From Flavobacteriaceae bacterium (lineage in GTDB: Bacteria > Bacteroidota > Bacteroidia > Flavobacteriales > Flavobacteriaceae), in contig CANFNV010000002.1 of the NCBI GenBank assembly GCA_947448525.1, positions 62,001 to 126,000 of the forward strand: 64,000 nucleotides of DNA. The letters are read 5' to 3'. A program made the translations under genes and the position numbers. A model generated the notes under the pieces. That model was given only the letters and a program-made list of their open reading frames with translations, made no database searches and was not told the origin of the DNA. This document shows, one piece after another, positions 25,413-34,444 of the stretch (its first letter is position 1; each line of letters opens with the position of its first letter).

Positions 25413-26018
25413 TTATTTCTTATTCTGATATAGAACTGGATTCAAATCATCATCGTTGTACATTTTCATTTGTTTGTAGACTTTCATAAATTTATCTCCG
25501 TTTTCAATATCGGTTAATAAATCATCAATTGCGGTCGATAAATCGGTTCTTTGTTCCAAAAGCACATTCAACTTTTCTTGACATTTATCTCTATGTTCTT
25601 GCGAAGCTTCAGTTCGAATGGCCTCTTCGTTCATGTGATAAATTTTTAATGCCAAAATTGACAATCTATCAATTGTCCAAGCGGGAGATTCTGAATTTAT
25701 TTTTGCAGTAGTTTTTACTTCAACAGCAACATATTTTTGCAGAAAGTAACTATCTATATATTCTACCATATCCGTGCGTTCTTGATTGGAAGCGTCAATC
25801 TTTCTTTTCAAAGTCAATGCTGCAACAGGATCAATATTGGGATCACGAATAATATCTTCATAATGCCATTGAACGGTGTCAATCCAATTTTTAAAATACA
25901 ATAAATGTTCAATTTTATCTTTCGGATAGGGATTATTTATGGGCTGGTTTACATTGTCGTAAACATGATAATCCTTTATACATTGTTCAAATATAGAATA
26001 GGCAAATTTTGAAAACAT
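25413..26018 (-). CDS. DUF4254-domain protein
   Basis: A 201-residue all-helical, soluble protein. Recognisable DUF4254 features are the FENW-like LLYFKNWIDTVQWHYED segment (about residues 40-57), the DASNQERTDMVEYID helix and the TIDRLSILALKIYHM helix. Function is not established for the family; it lies 13 bases upstream of the GT9 gene, so a role in LPS core building is a reasonable guess. A -7 box precedes it. Confidence 0.85.
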   Translation of the reverse strand: MFSKFAYSIFEQCIKDYHVYDNVNQPINNPYPKDKIEHLLYFKNWIDTVQWHYEDIIRDPNIDPVAALTLKRKIDASNQERTDMVEYIDSYFLQKYVAVEVKTTAKINSESPAWTIDRLSILALKIYHMNEEAIRTEASQEHRDKCQEKLNVLLEQRTDLSTAIDDLLTDIENGDKFMKVYKQMKMYNDDDLNPVLYQNKK

Positions 26019-26069
26019 AATGAATGGTTTTATTTTATTTCATACAATTCGACCAAAAGGTCTCGATTG

Positions 26070-26077
26070 CAAAGATA
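26070..26077 (-). promoter_or_regulatory. -7 box of the DUF4254/GT9 operon
   Basis: TATCTTTG on the minus strand, about 52 bases upstream of the DUF4254 ATG. Confidence 0.5.
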
Positions 26078-26111
26078 GTTTTTATACTTTTAACCTGAAA
26101 ATTGAAACTAT

Positions 26112-26765
26112 ATGAATTTACATTATATTTCTGAAAACAACAGTATTCTTAACCATTTTTTGGCTCAAATTCGTGATGTAGCCATTCAAAAAGACAGCAT
26201 GCGTTTCAGAAAAAACATTGAGCGTATTGGTGAAATTATGGCTTATGAATTAAGTAAAACTCTAGAATATAAAGCCATTGATGTGCAAACTCCCCTTGGT
26301 ATAAAACATACAACAACCATAGCCGATAATGTAGTTTTATGTTCGATTCTTAGAGCTGGATTGGCTTTGCACACTGGTTTCATGAACATTTTTGACAATG
26401 CCGAAAACGGATTTGTATCCGCATACCGTCATCATCCAAATAACGACGAATCTTTTGAAATTTTAGTGGAATATCAGGCGGCACCGTCCTTTGAAAACAA
26501 AAATTTAATTCTTATTGATCCGATGTTGGCAACCGGTCAATCGATTGTGGCTGTTTTAAATAAATTGCATTTGGAGCAAAAACCAAAAGAGATTCACATT
26601 GCTGTTGTCATTGCGGCTCCGGAAGGTATTGCCTATTTAGAAGAAAATCTTCCCAACAATTGTCACTTATGGGTGGCGGCGCTTGATGAAAAACTGAATG
26701 AAAAAAACTACATTATTCCAGGACTTGGTGATGCTGGAGATTTAGCTTACGGAAGTAAATTATAA
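26112..26765 (+). CDS. upp: Uracil phosphoribosyltransferase
   Basis: A 217-residue salvage enzyme that makes UMP from uracil and PRPP. The PRPP loop is DPMLATGQS (136-144), CSILRAGLA (77-85) is the conserved loop near the active site, and the C-terminal GLGDAGDLAYG binds uracil. Length matches the family. Its stop codon overlaps that of the convergent DUF6427 gene by six bases, so no room for a separate terminator exists. Confidence 0.96.
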   Translation: MNLHYISENNSILNHFLAQIRDVAIQKDSMRFRKNIERIGEIMAYELSKTLEYKAIDVQTPLGIKHTTTIADNVVLCSILRAGLALHTGFMNIFDNAENGFVSAYRHHPNNDESFEILVEYQAAPSFENKNLILIDPMLATGQSIVAVLNKLHLEQKPKEIHIAVVIAAPEGIAYLEENLPNNCHLWVAALDEKLNEKNYIIPGLGDAGDLAYGSKL

Positions 26766-27689
26766 CTGCGAAAAAAAACAGAAAAATCCACAAATAATAG
26801 AAACCAGTAAGATGATTTCTTGTTGAAATTTATTTTGCAAATACTCAATGGTATTCGTTGCTATAATTGCCATTGGTAAAAAAGTAAATATCAAAAGTTC
26901 ATTGCTTTTATTGGTAGAAATTAAAAAAATTATTATTCCAATTAAAGCTGAAATAATGACTTTCTTATAAGATGCTTGAAGGTTTAACGGTTTATTAGTG
27001 AGTGTAAAAATAAAAGGAACTATAAAAAATAGCGCGAATACAGTATAAATTGAAAAAGCTAAATTTTGATAATTACTGCTAAAATAATCGATTTGAAAAT
27101 CCATCGCATTTGATTGAAAATAGGTGTTTATAGCTGTTTTATCAAAAAGTAAATCATATAAAACAAAAATCACAGCTAATGCAAAAAATGACACAAATGG
27201 AATCAACCAATTTCTGTAATCTCTAGATACATGAAAAATAATTGAGAGATAAACCACAACAATAAAAAGGATACACCAAAAGTGGAACAAACTTGCTACA
27301 AATACCCATAGTGCAGCATCAAATATTTTTTCTTTTGGAGCTTTCAATGTTTGCAGAGAAACCAACCTTCTCATGGATAAAACAATAAAAAAATTAGCCA
27401 AAAGCAGGCTATTATTATTCATAACATTTGGAAAAAATAATAATAAAAGAAAGAAAAACAGAATAGTATAAGAACTGTTTTTAGTTAGTGCATTTTTTTT
27501 TACAATAAAATTAGAAAAGAAAAGGGAAGCAAATAAAATACCCAATAATCCGAATTTTTTCAAAAAATCTACTAAAGAATTTATACTTGTTGTGCTTTTA
27601 AATTGGTAGATAAAAAAGAACAAAATCATTAATATTCCCATCAGAGAATAATTAATTGGTGTAGATTTTTTAAAAATGCTTGTTATCAT
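26760..27689 (-). CDS. Polytopic membrane protein, DUF6427-like
   Basis: A 309-residue membrane protein with 8-10 hydrophobic helices and short loops. It begins MITSIFKKSTPINYSLMGIL and matches what I know as DUF6427 of Flavobacteriia; the name is from memory. No catalytic motif is visible. It lies tail-to-tail with upp and head-to-head with the DUF6341-like gene (48-base gap). Confidence 0.72.
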   Translation of the reverse strand: MITSIFKKSTPINYSLMGILMILFFFIYQFKSTTSINSLVDFLKKFGLLGILFASLFFSNFIVKKNALTKNSSYTILFFFLLLLFFPNVMNNNSLLLANFFIVLSMRRLVSLQTLKAPKEKIFDAALWVFVASLFHFWCILFIVVVYLSIIFHVSRDYRNWLIPFVSFFALAVIFVLYDLLFDKTAINTYFQSNAMDFQIDYFSSNYQNLAFSIYTVFALFFIVPFIFTLTNKPLNLQASYKKVIISALIGIIIFLISTNKSNELLIFTFLPMAIIATNTIEYLQNKFQQEIILLVSIICGFFCFFSQL

Positions 27690-27701
27690 GAGGATATTTT
27701 A

Positions 27702-27709
27702 TACTTTTG
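27702..27709 (+). promoter_or_regulatory. Promoter of the DUF6341-like gene
   Basis: TACTTTTG on the plus strand, 28 bases before the ATG, with TTG at 27680-27682 after a 19-base spacer. Confidence 0.5.
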
Positions 27710-27737
27710 TGGCTGTAAATATAATACATGTTTAAAG

Positions 27738-27968
27738 ATGAGAGCATTTTTTGAAGCAATACAGTCACTTTTTGTAGATTTTTTATTTAAACCACTGGAT
27801 TGGTTGCGTGCATTAGAGTTAGATAATTGGTGGTTAGCCAATATTGTTAGTTGGACTTTAATGGTGGTTTGCGCTAGATATGTTATCTATTGGTGTAAGG
27901 AATTACAAAAACACCAAAAAAACAACGAAGAAAACCAAGATACAACGGCACATTCGTTCTTAAAGTAA
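27738..27968 (+). CDS. Small membrane protein, DUF6341-like
   Basis: A 76-residue protein with an amphipathic N-terminus (MRAFFEAIQSLFVDFLFKPL), one clear membrane helix (about residues 33-52), and a charged cytoplasmic tail. I know the family as DUF6341, a short flavobacterial protein next to purD. Its stop overlaps the end of purD by nine bases on the opposite strand. Function unknown. Confidence 0.75.
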   Translation: MRAFFEAIQSLFVDFLFKPLDWLRALELDNWWLANIVSWTLMVVCARYVIYWCKELQKHQKNNEENQDTTAHSFLK

Positions 27969-29234
27969 GTCGAAACCGATATCTTTTCTAAAATACATCT
28001 TATCAAAATGTAGCTTTTCTATGTTTTGATAAGATTTTTTTATGGCCTCTTGAAAGCTATCGCCAAACGATGTAATGGCAATAACACGTCCGCCATTAGT
28101 AACTACTTTTTGGTTTTCTAATTTCGTTCCTGCATGAAAAATAATTGAATCTTCAATGTTTTCTAATCCAGAAATCTCAAATCCTTTATCATAATTTTCT
28201 GGATAGCCCCCCGAAACTAGCATAATTGTTGTGGCGCTTCTTTCGTCAATTTTCAAAGAAACTTCATCCAAAGTTTGGTTTCCAACCGCTTGAAAAAGTT
28301 CTACTAAATCACTTTTCAATCTCGGAATAACCACCTCCGTTTCTGGATCGCCCATTCTTACATTGTACTCAATAACAATTGGTTCGCCTTTAACATTTAT
28401 TAATCCAATGAAAACAAAACCTTTATATTCAATTCCGTCGTTTTGTAAGCCCTCAATGGTTGGCTTTACAATTCTAGTTTCGATTTTTTCCAACAAAATT
28501 GCATCTGCAAATGGAACTGGGGAAACTGCTCCCATTCCGCCTGTATTTAAACCCGTATCGCCTTCGCCAATGCGTTTATAATCTTTAGCAGTTGGAAGTA
28601 TTTTATAATTTTTTCCATCGGTTAAAACAAAACAACTCAGCTCAATTCCATCCAAAAATTCTTCAATCACCACTTTGGCACTTGCAATTCCAAATTTCTC
28701 GTGAACCAACATGTTTCTTAATTCGGCTTTTGCTTCTTCTATATCATTAATAATTAAAACACCTTTTCCAGCAGCCAATCCGTCTGCTTTTAAAACATAA
28801 GGCGGTTGAAGCGTTTCTAAAAAAGCACACCCTTTTTCAACCGTTTCTTTTGTAAAACTATCATATGCAGCAGTAGGAATTTTATGTTTAATTAAAAATT
28901 CTTTGGCAAATTCTTTACTTCCTTCCAATTGGGCGCCTAGTTTTGATGGACCAATTACTGGAATATGATTTAATAAGTAATCCTCTTTAAAGAAATCATA
29001 AATCCCTTGTACTAAAGGATCTTCTGGGCCTACCACAACCATGTCTATTTTTTCTTGTAAAACAAACTTTTTTAGTGCTTGAAAATCTAAAATATTGAGA
29101 TTCACATTTATAGCCATTTGAGATGTTCCTGCATTTCCGGGAGCCACAAAAAGTTTGGAACATTTAGAACTTTGTAACATTTTCCATGCTAAAGCGTGTT
29201 CTCTTCCTCCTGAACCTAAAAGTAAAATTGTCAT
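27960..29234 (-). CDS. purD: Phosphoribosylamine-glycine ligase
   Basis: A 424-residue ATP-grasp enzyme that makes GAR in purine synthesis. It starts MTILLLGSGGREHALAWK with the GSGGREHA phosphate loop, and has the KADGLAAGKGV lid, the GGMGAVSP loop and NVRMGDPETE at the Mg2+ site. Length is standard. It stands alone and is preceded by a -7 box. Confidence 0.97.
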   Translation of the reverse strand: MTILLLGSGGREHALAWKMLQSSKCSKLFVAPGNAGTSQMAINVNLNILDFQALKKFVLQEKIDMVVVGPEDPLVQGIYDFFKEDYLLNHIPVIGPSKLGAQLEGSKEFAKEFLIKHKIPTAAYDSFTKETVEKGCAFLETLQPPYVLKADGLAAGKGVLIINDIEEAKAELRNMLVHEKFGIASAKVVIEEFLDGIELSCFVLTDGKNYKILPTAKDYKRIGEGDTGLNTGGMGAVSPVPFADAILLEKIETRIVKPTIEGLQNDGIEYKGFVFIGLINVKGEPIVIEYNVRMGDPETEVVIPRLKSDLVELFQAVGNQTLDEVSLKIDERSATTIMLVSGGYPENYDKGFEISGLENIEDSIIFHAGTKLENQKVVTNGGRVIAITSFGDSFQEAIKKSYQNIEKLHFDKMYFRKDIGFDLL

Positions 29235-29258
29235 TGTGTTTTGCTATTAGTTGTGATG

Positions 29259-29266
29259 CAAAAATA
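29259..29266 (-). promoter_or_regulatory. -7 box of purD
   Basis: TATTTTTG on the minus strand, 25 bases upstream of the purD ATG. I saw no purine-riboswitch fold in the short leader. Confidence 0.45.
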
Positions 29267-29298
29267 TAATATTCAAAACTAGTATATTTGAAAAAAAA

Positions 29299-29327
29299 TT
29301 GTTTTTTAATTTTTTTAGCTAAATTTG
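29299..29327 (+). promoter_or_regulatory. Promoter of the secreted beta-propeller gene
   Basis: TTG at 29299-29301, an 18-base spacer and TAAATTTG (29320-29327), 21 bases before the ATG at 29349. Confidence 0.6.
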
Positions 29328-29348
29328 TTTAAACTTTAATACTTAACT

Positions 29349-30734
29349 ATGAAAAAATTATTACTTACTTTATTACTCAATGCTTCTATTTCGACTTTTG
29401 CACAATCTTGGGATTCACAAGCTTCTGGATTTGCAAGTCCTTCAAGAGGTATTAGTAAATTAGAAATTATTGATGCTAATACCTTATGGGGATTAGCATA
29501 TGATGGAACTGCAGCTGCTGCAAATGTTCAAGAATTCACACTTACAACAAATGGGGGTGCAACATGGACTCCAGGAGTTATTAATGTGGGTGACGTAACC
29601 TACCAAATTGTAAATTTAAGTGCGATTGATGCATTGACAGCTTGGGCTGGAGCAATAAACCCTTCTGTAACAGGAGTTACAGACCCAAATGATGGAATTG
29701 GAGTTATTTATAAAACAACAGATGGCGGCGCAACTTGGGTTAGGCAAAATGCTACAGGTTTTCAGACAGTAGGCACTGTTAATTCTTTTTTAGATGGTGT
29801 ACATTTCTTTGATGCAAACAATGGTTTGGCGTTTGGAGATCCCATAGGAACTACTTTTGAGATTTATACAACTAGTGATGGTGGCGCTACTTGGACACCA
29901 GCAACTAGTCCTGCAGTTGTTGCAAATGAGTATGGATATACTGGAAATTTTGTAGCTGCTGGAAACTCATTTTGGTTTACAACTAGTAAGGGTAAAATAT
30001 ACAAAACTACCGACAAAGGACTTACTTGGACGAAATTAAATTCTCCATTAAGCGATTTTGGAGCTCAAGTTACTACAACAAACGTTGGAAGTCTTTACTT
30101 TACAGATAACAATACCGGTATTATTGTAGGAGCTAAAAATTATGTTGCTGCAACTACAACTACAGCTGCTACCGGAACATTTAAGATTTACACAACTACA
30201 AACGGAGGAACTACTTGGTCTACAGGGGTAACATATACAGGATTTAGAAACATATGTTACATTCCTGGAACAACTAAGTTAGTTGCTACTTCTGCATTAA
30301 CTACTACTACAACAAGCGATGGGTCTTCATATAGCGTGGACAATGGAGTAACTTGGACTACAATTGAAACTGGCACTCAAAGACTTTCTCCTGCTTTCCT
30401 AAATGAAACAACCGGATGGTGTGGAGGATTTAATTCCGACCCTTTTACTGGTGGAGTGTTTAAATTTAACGGAAGTTTATTTAACCCAACTTTTAATGTC
30501 GCAAAAAGCTTTGTTGTGTCCCCAAATCCAGCTAATTCTATAGTTTCTATTTCGTCTTCTTTAGTGGATTCATACTCGTTGAAAATAGTAGATGTATCAG
30601 GAAAAGTTATTCTTGAAAAAGAGTTAAATGGTATAGAAAACACTTTGGATATTTCTGCATTAAACTCGGGATTGTATTTCTTTAATTTCACTTCAGATTC
30701 AAAATCAGAAACTGTAAAAATTATTAAAAATTAA
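29349..30734 (+). CDS. Secreted beta-propeller protein with T9SS sorting domain
   Basis: A 461-residue exported protein. A signal peptide ends near ISTFAQ (residue 19). Six Asp-box-like motifs (TTNGGATW, TTDGGATW, TSDGGATW, TTDKGLTW, TTNGGTTW, SVDNGVTW) indicate a BNR/YCF48-like beta-propeller. A type A T9SS sorting domain at about 388-461 holds SPNPANS and a terminal VKIIKN. Asp boxes are structural, so they do not prove sialidase activity. Codons are rich in Thr, Ala and Gly, as in many T9SS cargo genes. A terminator follows. Confidence 0.9.
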   Translation: MKKLLLTLLLNASISTFAQSWDSQASGFASPSRGISKLEIIDANTLWGLAYDGTAAAANVQEFTLTTNGGATWTPGVINVGDVTYQIVNLSAIDALTAWAGAINPSVTGVTDPNDGIGVIYKTTDGGATWVRQNATGFQTVGTVNSFLDGVHFFDANNGLAFGDPIGTTFEIYTTSDGGATWTPATSPAVVANEYGYTGNFVAAGNSFWFTTSKGKIYKTTDKGLTWTKLNSPLSDFGAQVTTTNVGSLYFTDNNTGIIVGAKNYVAATTTTAATGTFKIYTTTNGGTTWSTGVTYTGFRNICYIPGTTKLVATSALTTTTTSDGSSYSVDNGVTWTTIETGTQRLSPAFLNETTGWCGGFNSDPFTGGVFKFNGSLFNPTFNVAKSFVVSPNPANSIVSISSSLVDSYSLKIVDVSGKVILEKELNGIENTLDISALNSGLYFFNFTSDSKSETVKIIKN

Positions 30735-30755
30735 TTGGAAATAAATAGTATTTTT

Positions 30756-30786
30756 AAGGGCTGACTTTTGTTAGCCCTTTTTTATT
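30756..30786 (+). terminator. Terminator after the beta-propeller gene
   Basis: AAGGGCT (30756-30762) pairs with AGCCCTT (30773-30779), extended by two further pairs including one G-T, followed by a run of T. It separates the gene from the polysaccharide locus. Confidence 0.8.
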
Positions 30787-30793
30787 TATAACT

Positions 30794-32104
30794 ATGTTTT
30801 CTATCTTTAATTTATCCCTTTTTTTAAATGGCTTTCCAATCAAGGATGCTCAAAAAGATTTAAAAAAAATACAAGCAATTTCAGAAGTAGATTTTGAAAA
30901 ATATACTATGGATAAAAGAAAAGAAATTGTGAACTTTCATATAAAAAAAAATAGCTTTTATTCAGAGTTGGCTGGCAAAGAGGAATTCAAAAATTGGGAA
31001 GCACTTCCAATTTTGACAAAAAAAGAGTTTCAAAAACCCATATTTGAAAGACTTTCAAAAGGATATAAAGAAAAATATTACGTTAATAAAACGTCTGGTT
31101 CTAGCGGAGTGCCTTTTATTTTTGCAAAAGACAAGTATTGTCATGCGCTTACCTGGGCAATAATTCAAGATCGTTTTGGATGGTTTGGAATGGATTTTAA
31201 TTCTTCTTTACAAGCCCGTTTTTATGGAATTCCTTTAGATATTATTGGAAACACCAAAGAACGAATCAAAGATTTCTTCAGTAAAAGATATCGGATTTCG
31301 GTTTTTGATTTATCCGATGCTTTTATGGAATCGGTAGTTGCTAGTTTTCAAAAGAAACAATTTCAATACATCAATGGGTACACCTCATCTATTGTATTAT
31401 TTGCAAAATATTTGAAGAAGAAAGACATTCTTTTAAAAACAATTTGTCCAACTTTAAAATATTGTGTGGTGACATCCGAAATGTTATTTGAAGAAGATAA
31501 AGTTTTAATGGAAAAACAATTTGGGCTTCCGGTTATCAATGAATATGGGGCTTCCGAACTGGATTTGATTGCTTTTCAAAATCCAAAGGGCGAGTGGCAA
31601 GTCAATTCCGAAACTCTTTTTGTAGAAATTTTAGACGAAAACAACAATATATTACCAAACGGTAAAGAAGGAAGAATCGTAATAACGTCTTTATACAACA
31701 AAGCACATCCTTTCATTAGATATGATATTGGCGATATTGGAACTTTAGATGAAAAAAGCACCTTTAAAAAACCAATTCTAAAAAATTTAATCGGTCGAAC
31801 CAATGATATAGCCAATCTTCCTAGCGGAAAAAAATCTGCAGGCTTGACTTTTTATTACATAACTAAATGTATTATTGAAGACGATGGAAATGTAAAAGAA
31901 TTTGTAATAAAACAAACTAAAATTGATACTTTTGAAGTGGAATATGTGAGTGAAAGTGCCTTAACCATCAAACAACTTGATACTATTGAAACTAGCATTG
32001 CGGCCTATTTAGAACCTGGATTAACCTTCTCTTTTACCCGAAAAGAAAAACTAGAACGAAGTAAAAGCGGAAAATTGAAACAGTTTGTTTCATTAGTAAA
32101 TTGA
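30794..32104 (+). CDS. PaaK/CapK-like adenylate-forming enzyme
   Basis: A 436-residue member of the acyl-adenylate/phenylacetate-CoA ligase superfamily, CapK type. The ATP-binding loop is TSGSSGVPF (100-108), and NEYGASELDLIAF and RYDIGDIG match the later adenylation motifs. It starts the polysaccharide locus and precedes a WecB-type epimerase by one base after its stop, so it is probably part of that operon. CapK-like proteins in capsule loci are thought to activate an acid for modification of the glycan; the acid is unknown here. Confidence 0.85.
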   Translation: MFSIFNLSLFLNGFPIKDAQKDLKKIQAISEVDFEKYTMDKRKEIVNFHIKKNSFYSELAGKEEFKNWEALPILTKKEFQKPIFERLSKGYKEKYYVNKTSGSSGVPFIFAKDKYCHALTWAIIQDRFGWFGMDFNSSLQARFYGIPLDIIGNTKERIKDFFSKRYRISVFDLSDAFMESVVASFQKKQFQYINGYTSSIVLFAKYLKKKDILLKTICPTLKYCVVTSEMLFEEDKVLMEKQFGLPVINEYGASELDLIAFQNPKGEWQVNSETLFVEILDENNNILPNGKEGRIVITSLYNKAHPFIRYDIGDIGTLDEKSTFKKPILKNLIGRTNDIANLPSGKKSAGLTFYYITKCIIEDDGNVKEFVIKQTKIDTFEVEYVSESALTIKQLDTIETSIAAYLEPGLTFSFTRKEKLERSKSGKLKQFVSLVN

Positions 32105-32105
32105 T

Positions 32106-33200
32106 ATGAAAATAACTTTAATTGCAGGCGCAAGACCCAATTTTATAAAAATCGCACCCATTATCAAAGCGATTGAAAAAAAACAATCGGAACGAGCAAC
32201 TATTTCCTACCGATTGGTTCATACTGGTCAGCATTATGATAAAAATCTCAGTGATACTTTTTTTGACGAATTAAATATCCCGCATCCGGATGTGAATTTA
32301 GACGTGAAAAGCGGTTCGCAAGCCGAACAAACTGGCGCAATTATGATTGCTTTTGAAAAAGAATTACTGCAAAACCCCTGTGATTTGGTTTTAGTTGTTG
32401 GGGACGTTAATTCGACAATGGCGTGTGCGATTGTCGCCAAAAAAATGAACATCAAAGTAGCTCATGTTGAAGCGGGAATTCGTTCTGGTGACAATACTAT
32501 GCCTGAAGAAATTAATAGAATTATAACCGACAGTATAACCGATTATTACTTTACAACTTCAAAATCAGCATCGGAAAATTTAATAAAAAATGGGTTGAAA
32601 TCCAGTAACATACATTTTGTTGGTAATGTGATGATTGATGCTTTATATGAAAATTATAATAGATTTTTTTCGCCAAGTTTTTGGGAGGAATTCCGATTAG
32701 AGACTGGAAATTATATTATATTAACCTTACACAGGCCATCAAATGTAGATGAAGAAAAATCGTTAATTATTTTATTAGAAGGAATCGATCAAATGGTGGG
32801 CAGAAAAAAAATTATTTTTCCAATTCATCCTCGAACGAAAGCCATTTTAGGTGGTTGTAATTTAGATTTAAAAAATATACTATTTATTGAACCAATGGGG
32901 TACTTGAATTTTATGTATTTGATTAAAAATAGTTTTGCGGTAATTACCGATTCGGGGGGAATTTCAGAAGAAACTACGGTTTTAGGCATTCCGTGTTTTA
33001 CTTTGCGAACTTCAACCGAACGACCAGAAACTATTGAAATTGGAACTAATACTTTGGTTGGTGATTCTGTCGAAAATCTGGTGAATTTATTTGGTGAATT
33101 TATTCGAAATGGTTCCAAAAAAGGAAGTATTCCTGATCTATGGGACGGAAAAGCATCTGAACGAATTATTGATATACTCTTAAAAAAATACAGCTGTTAA
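32106..33200 (+). CDS. wecB: UDP-GlcNAc 2-epimerase (non-hydrolysing)
   Basis: A 364-residue enzyme converting UDP-GlcNAc to UDP-ManNAc. Family blocks are seen in order: IAGARPNFIK at the N-terminus, TGQHYD, VGDVNSTMA, VEAGIRSGD, LTLHRPSNVD, IHPRTK and ITDSGGISEE. The start codon follows the CapK-like stop by one base. The dehydrogenase WecC, which would make UDP-ManNAcA, is not in the window, so the product may be used as ManNAc or oxidised elsewhere. Confidence 0.95.
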   Translation: MKITLIAGARPNFIKIAPIIKAIEKKQSERATISYRLVHTGQHYDKNLSDTFFDELNIPHPDVNLDVKSGSQAEQTGAIMIAFEKELLQNPCDLVLVVGDVNSTMACAIVAKKMNIKVAHVEAGIRSGDNTMPEEINRIITDSITDYYFTTSKSASENLIKNGLKSSNIHFVGNVMIDALYENYNRFFSPSFWEEFRLETGNYIILTLHRPSNVDEEKSLIILLEGIDQMVGRKKIIFPIHPRTKAILGGCNLDLKNILFIEPMGYLNFMYLIKNSFAVITDSGGISEETTVLGIPCFTLRTSTERPETIEIGTNTLVGDSVENLVNLFGEFIRNGSKKGSIPDLWDGKASERIIDILLKKYSC

Positions 33201-33204
33201 TGAA

Positions 33205-33254
33205 ATTCCTAAGGAATGACAAAAGAGCGAAAAAAGATACTGAATCAAGTTCAG
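33205..33254. repeat. Palindromic intergenic element between wecB and a glycosyltransferase
   Basis: A 13-base palindrome ATTCCTAAGGAAT (33205-33217) and the inverted repeat CTGAA/TTCAG (33240-33244 with 33250-33254) fill a 59-base spacer. Similar fragments are scattered between genes in other Bacteroidetes, in my recollection. Confidence 0.45.
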
Positions 33255-33259
33255 CGTAA

Positions 33260-34444
33260 ATGAAAGAAATCCTAATCATATCGAATTATTATCCTCCAGA
33301 AAAAGGTGCGGCTGCCAATAGAATTGAGCAGTTAGCATTGAAATTACAGCAAAATAATTACAACGTTTCGGTGATTTGCCCTTTAGGAAATTATCCAAAA
33401 GGTGAGTTGTTTCCTGAGTATAAAAGTAAATTTTGGGTGACGGAAAATCAGAATAATATCGCTATAAAACGGCTTTGGATTTATCCCAGTGTGAGTAAAA
33501 ATTTGATAGTTAGAGTTTTTTCGATTTTGTCATTTGCTCTCAGTTTATTTTTTTATTTATTGTTCAAAAAAACACCAAAAAAAGTGGTGGTTCAATCGCC
33601 ACCATTATTACTTTCTTTTATTGCGGTTTTTATTCTTTCTTTAAAAAAGAAAATTATAATAGTAAATATTTCCGATTTATGGCCATTAGCAGCCCTCGAA
33701 TTAAAAGCTATCAAAAAAAACTCTATTTCACATAAATCCTCCTTGTTTATTGAACAATTTATTTATAAAAAATCGACTGTAATTCTAGGTCAATCAAATG
33801 AAATTATTACTCACGTAAATTCCATATTACCTGATAAAAAATGTTTCTTATATCGCAATTTTCCTAATCATAAAGAGGGAAGTTTCAATTTAATTACAGT
33901 TGAAAACGAACCTATAAAAATCTTTTATGCAGGACTATTAGGAATTGCTCAAAGTGTTTTAGAATTGTGTCAAAAAATTGAATTAAACGGCTTAAATATT
34001 GAACTTCATATATTTGGTGATGGTGCTGAAAAGAGTCAAATTGAAACTTTAATATCGTCTAAAAAAGTTAAAAATATTTTTTTTCACGGCATGATGGAAC
34101 GAAATAATCTTATTGAAAAATTAAAATCATTTGACATTGCGATTGTTCCATTAAAAGTTAGAATTTATGGCTCGGTTCCTTCGAAGATTTTTGAATATGG
34201 CGCTCTTGGTTTTCCTATTCTTTACTTTGGTGGTGGCGAAGGCGAAAATATTGTAAATGAAAATTCTATGGGGTGGATTGCTTCGGTTGAAAATTATGAT
34301 GATTTGAATGAAAAATTAGCAGTTATATCTAAAATGAGTAAATCTGATTTATTATCTCTGAAAAAAAAGATTTTTACTCAAACTCAAATGGTTTTTAATT
34401 TAGACAATCAAATGGAAGAACTGATAAATAAAAAGGTGTTTTAA
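33260..34444 (+). CDS. Glycosyltransferase family 4
   Basis: A 394-residue GT-B fold glycosyltransferase (GT4, WbuB-like). The N-terminal nucleotide-free domain starts with SNYYPPEKGAAANRIEQL, a hydrophobic amphipathic stretch near 85-125 suggests membrane association, and the donor domain has YAGLLG, IFGDGAEK and the SVPSKIFEYGALGFPILYFG block. It transfers a sugar during repeat-unit assembly; the sugar is unknown. Its stop overlaps the convergent sugar transferase by four bases. Confidence 0.88.
   Translation: MKEILIISNYYPPEKGAAANRIEQLALKLQQNNYNVSVICPLGNYPKGELFPEYKSKFWVTENQNNIAIKRLWIYPSVSKNLIVRVFSILSFALSLFFYLLFKKTPKKVVVQSPPLLLSFIAVFILSLKKKIIIVNISDLWPLAALELKAIKKNSISHKSSLFIEQFIYKKSTVILGQSNEIITHVNSILPDKKCFLYRNFPNHKEGSFNLITVENEPIKIFYAGLLGIAQSVLELCQKIELNGLNIELHIFGDGAEKSQIETLISSKKVKNIFFHGMMERNNLIEKLKSFDIAIVPLKVRIYGSVPSKIFEYGALGFPILYFGGGEGENIVNENSMGWIASVENYDDLNEKLAVISKMSKSDLLSLKKKIFTQTQMVFNLDNQMEELINKKVF

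Noticed and set aside
29235..29258. Purine riboswitch before purD
   Set aside because: The leader is too short, and no aptamer fold is visible.
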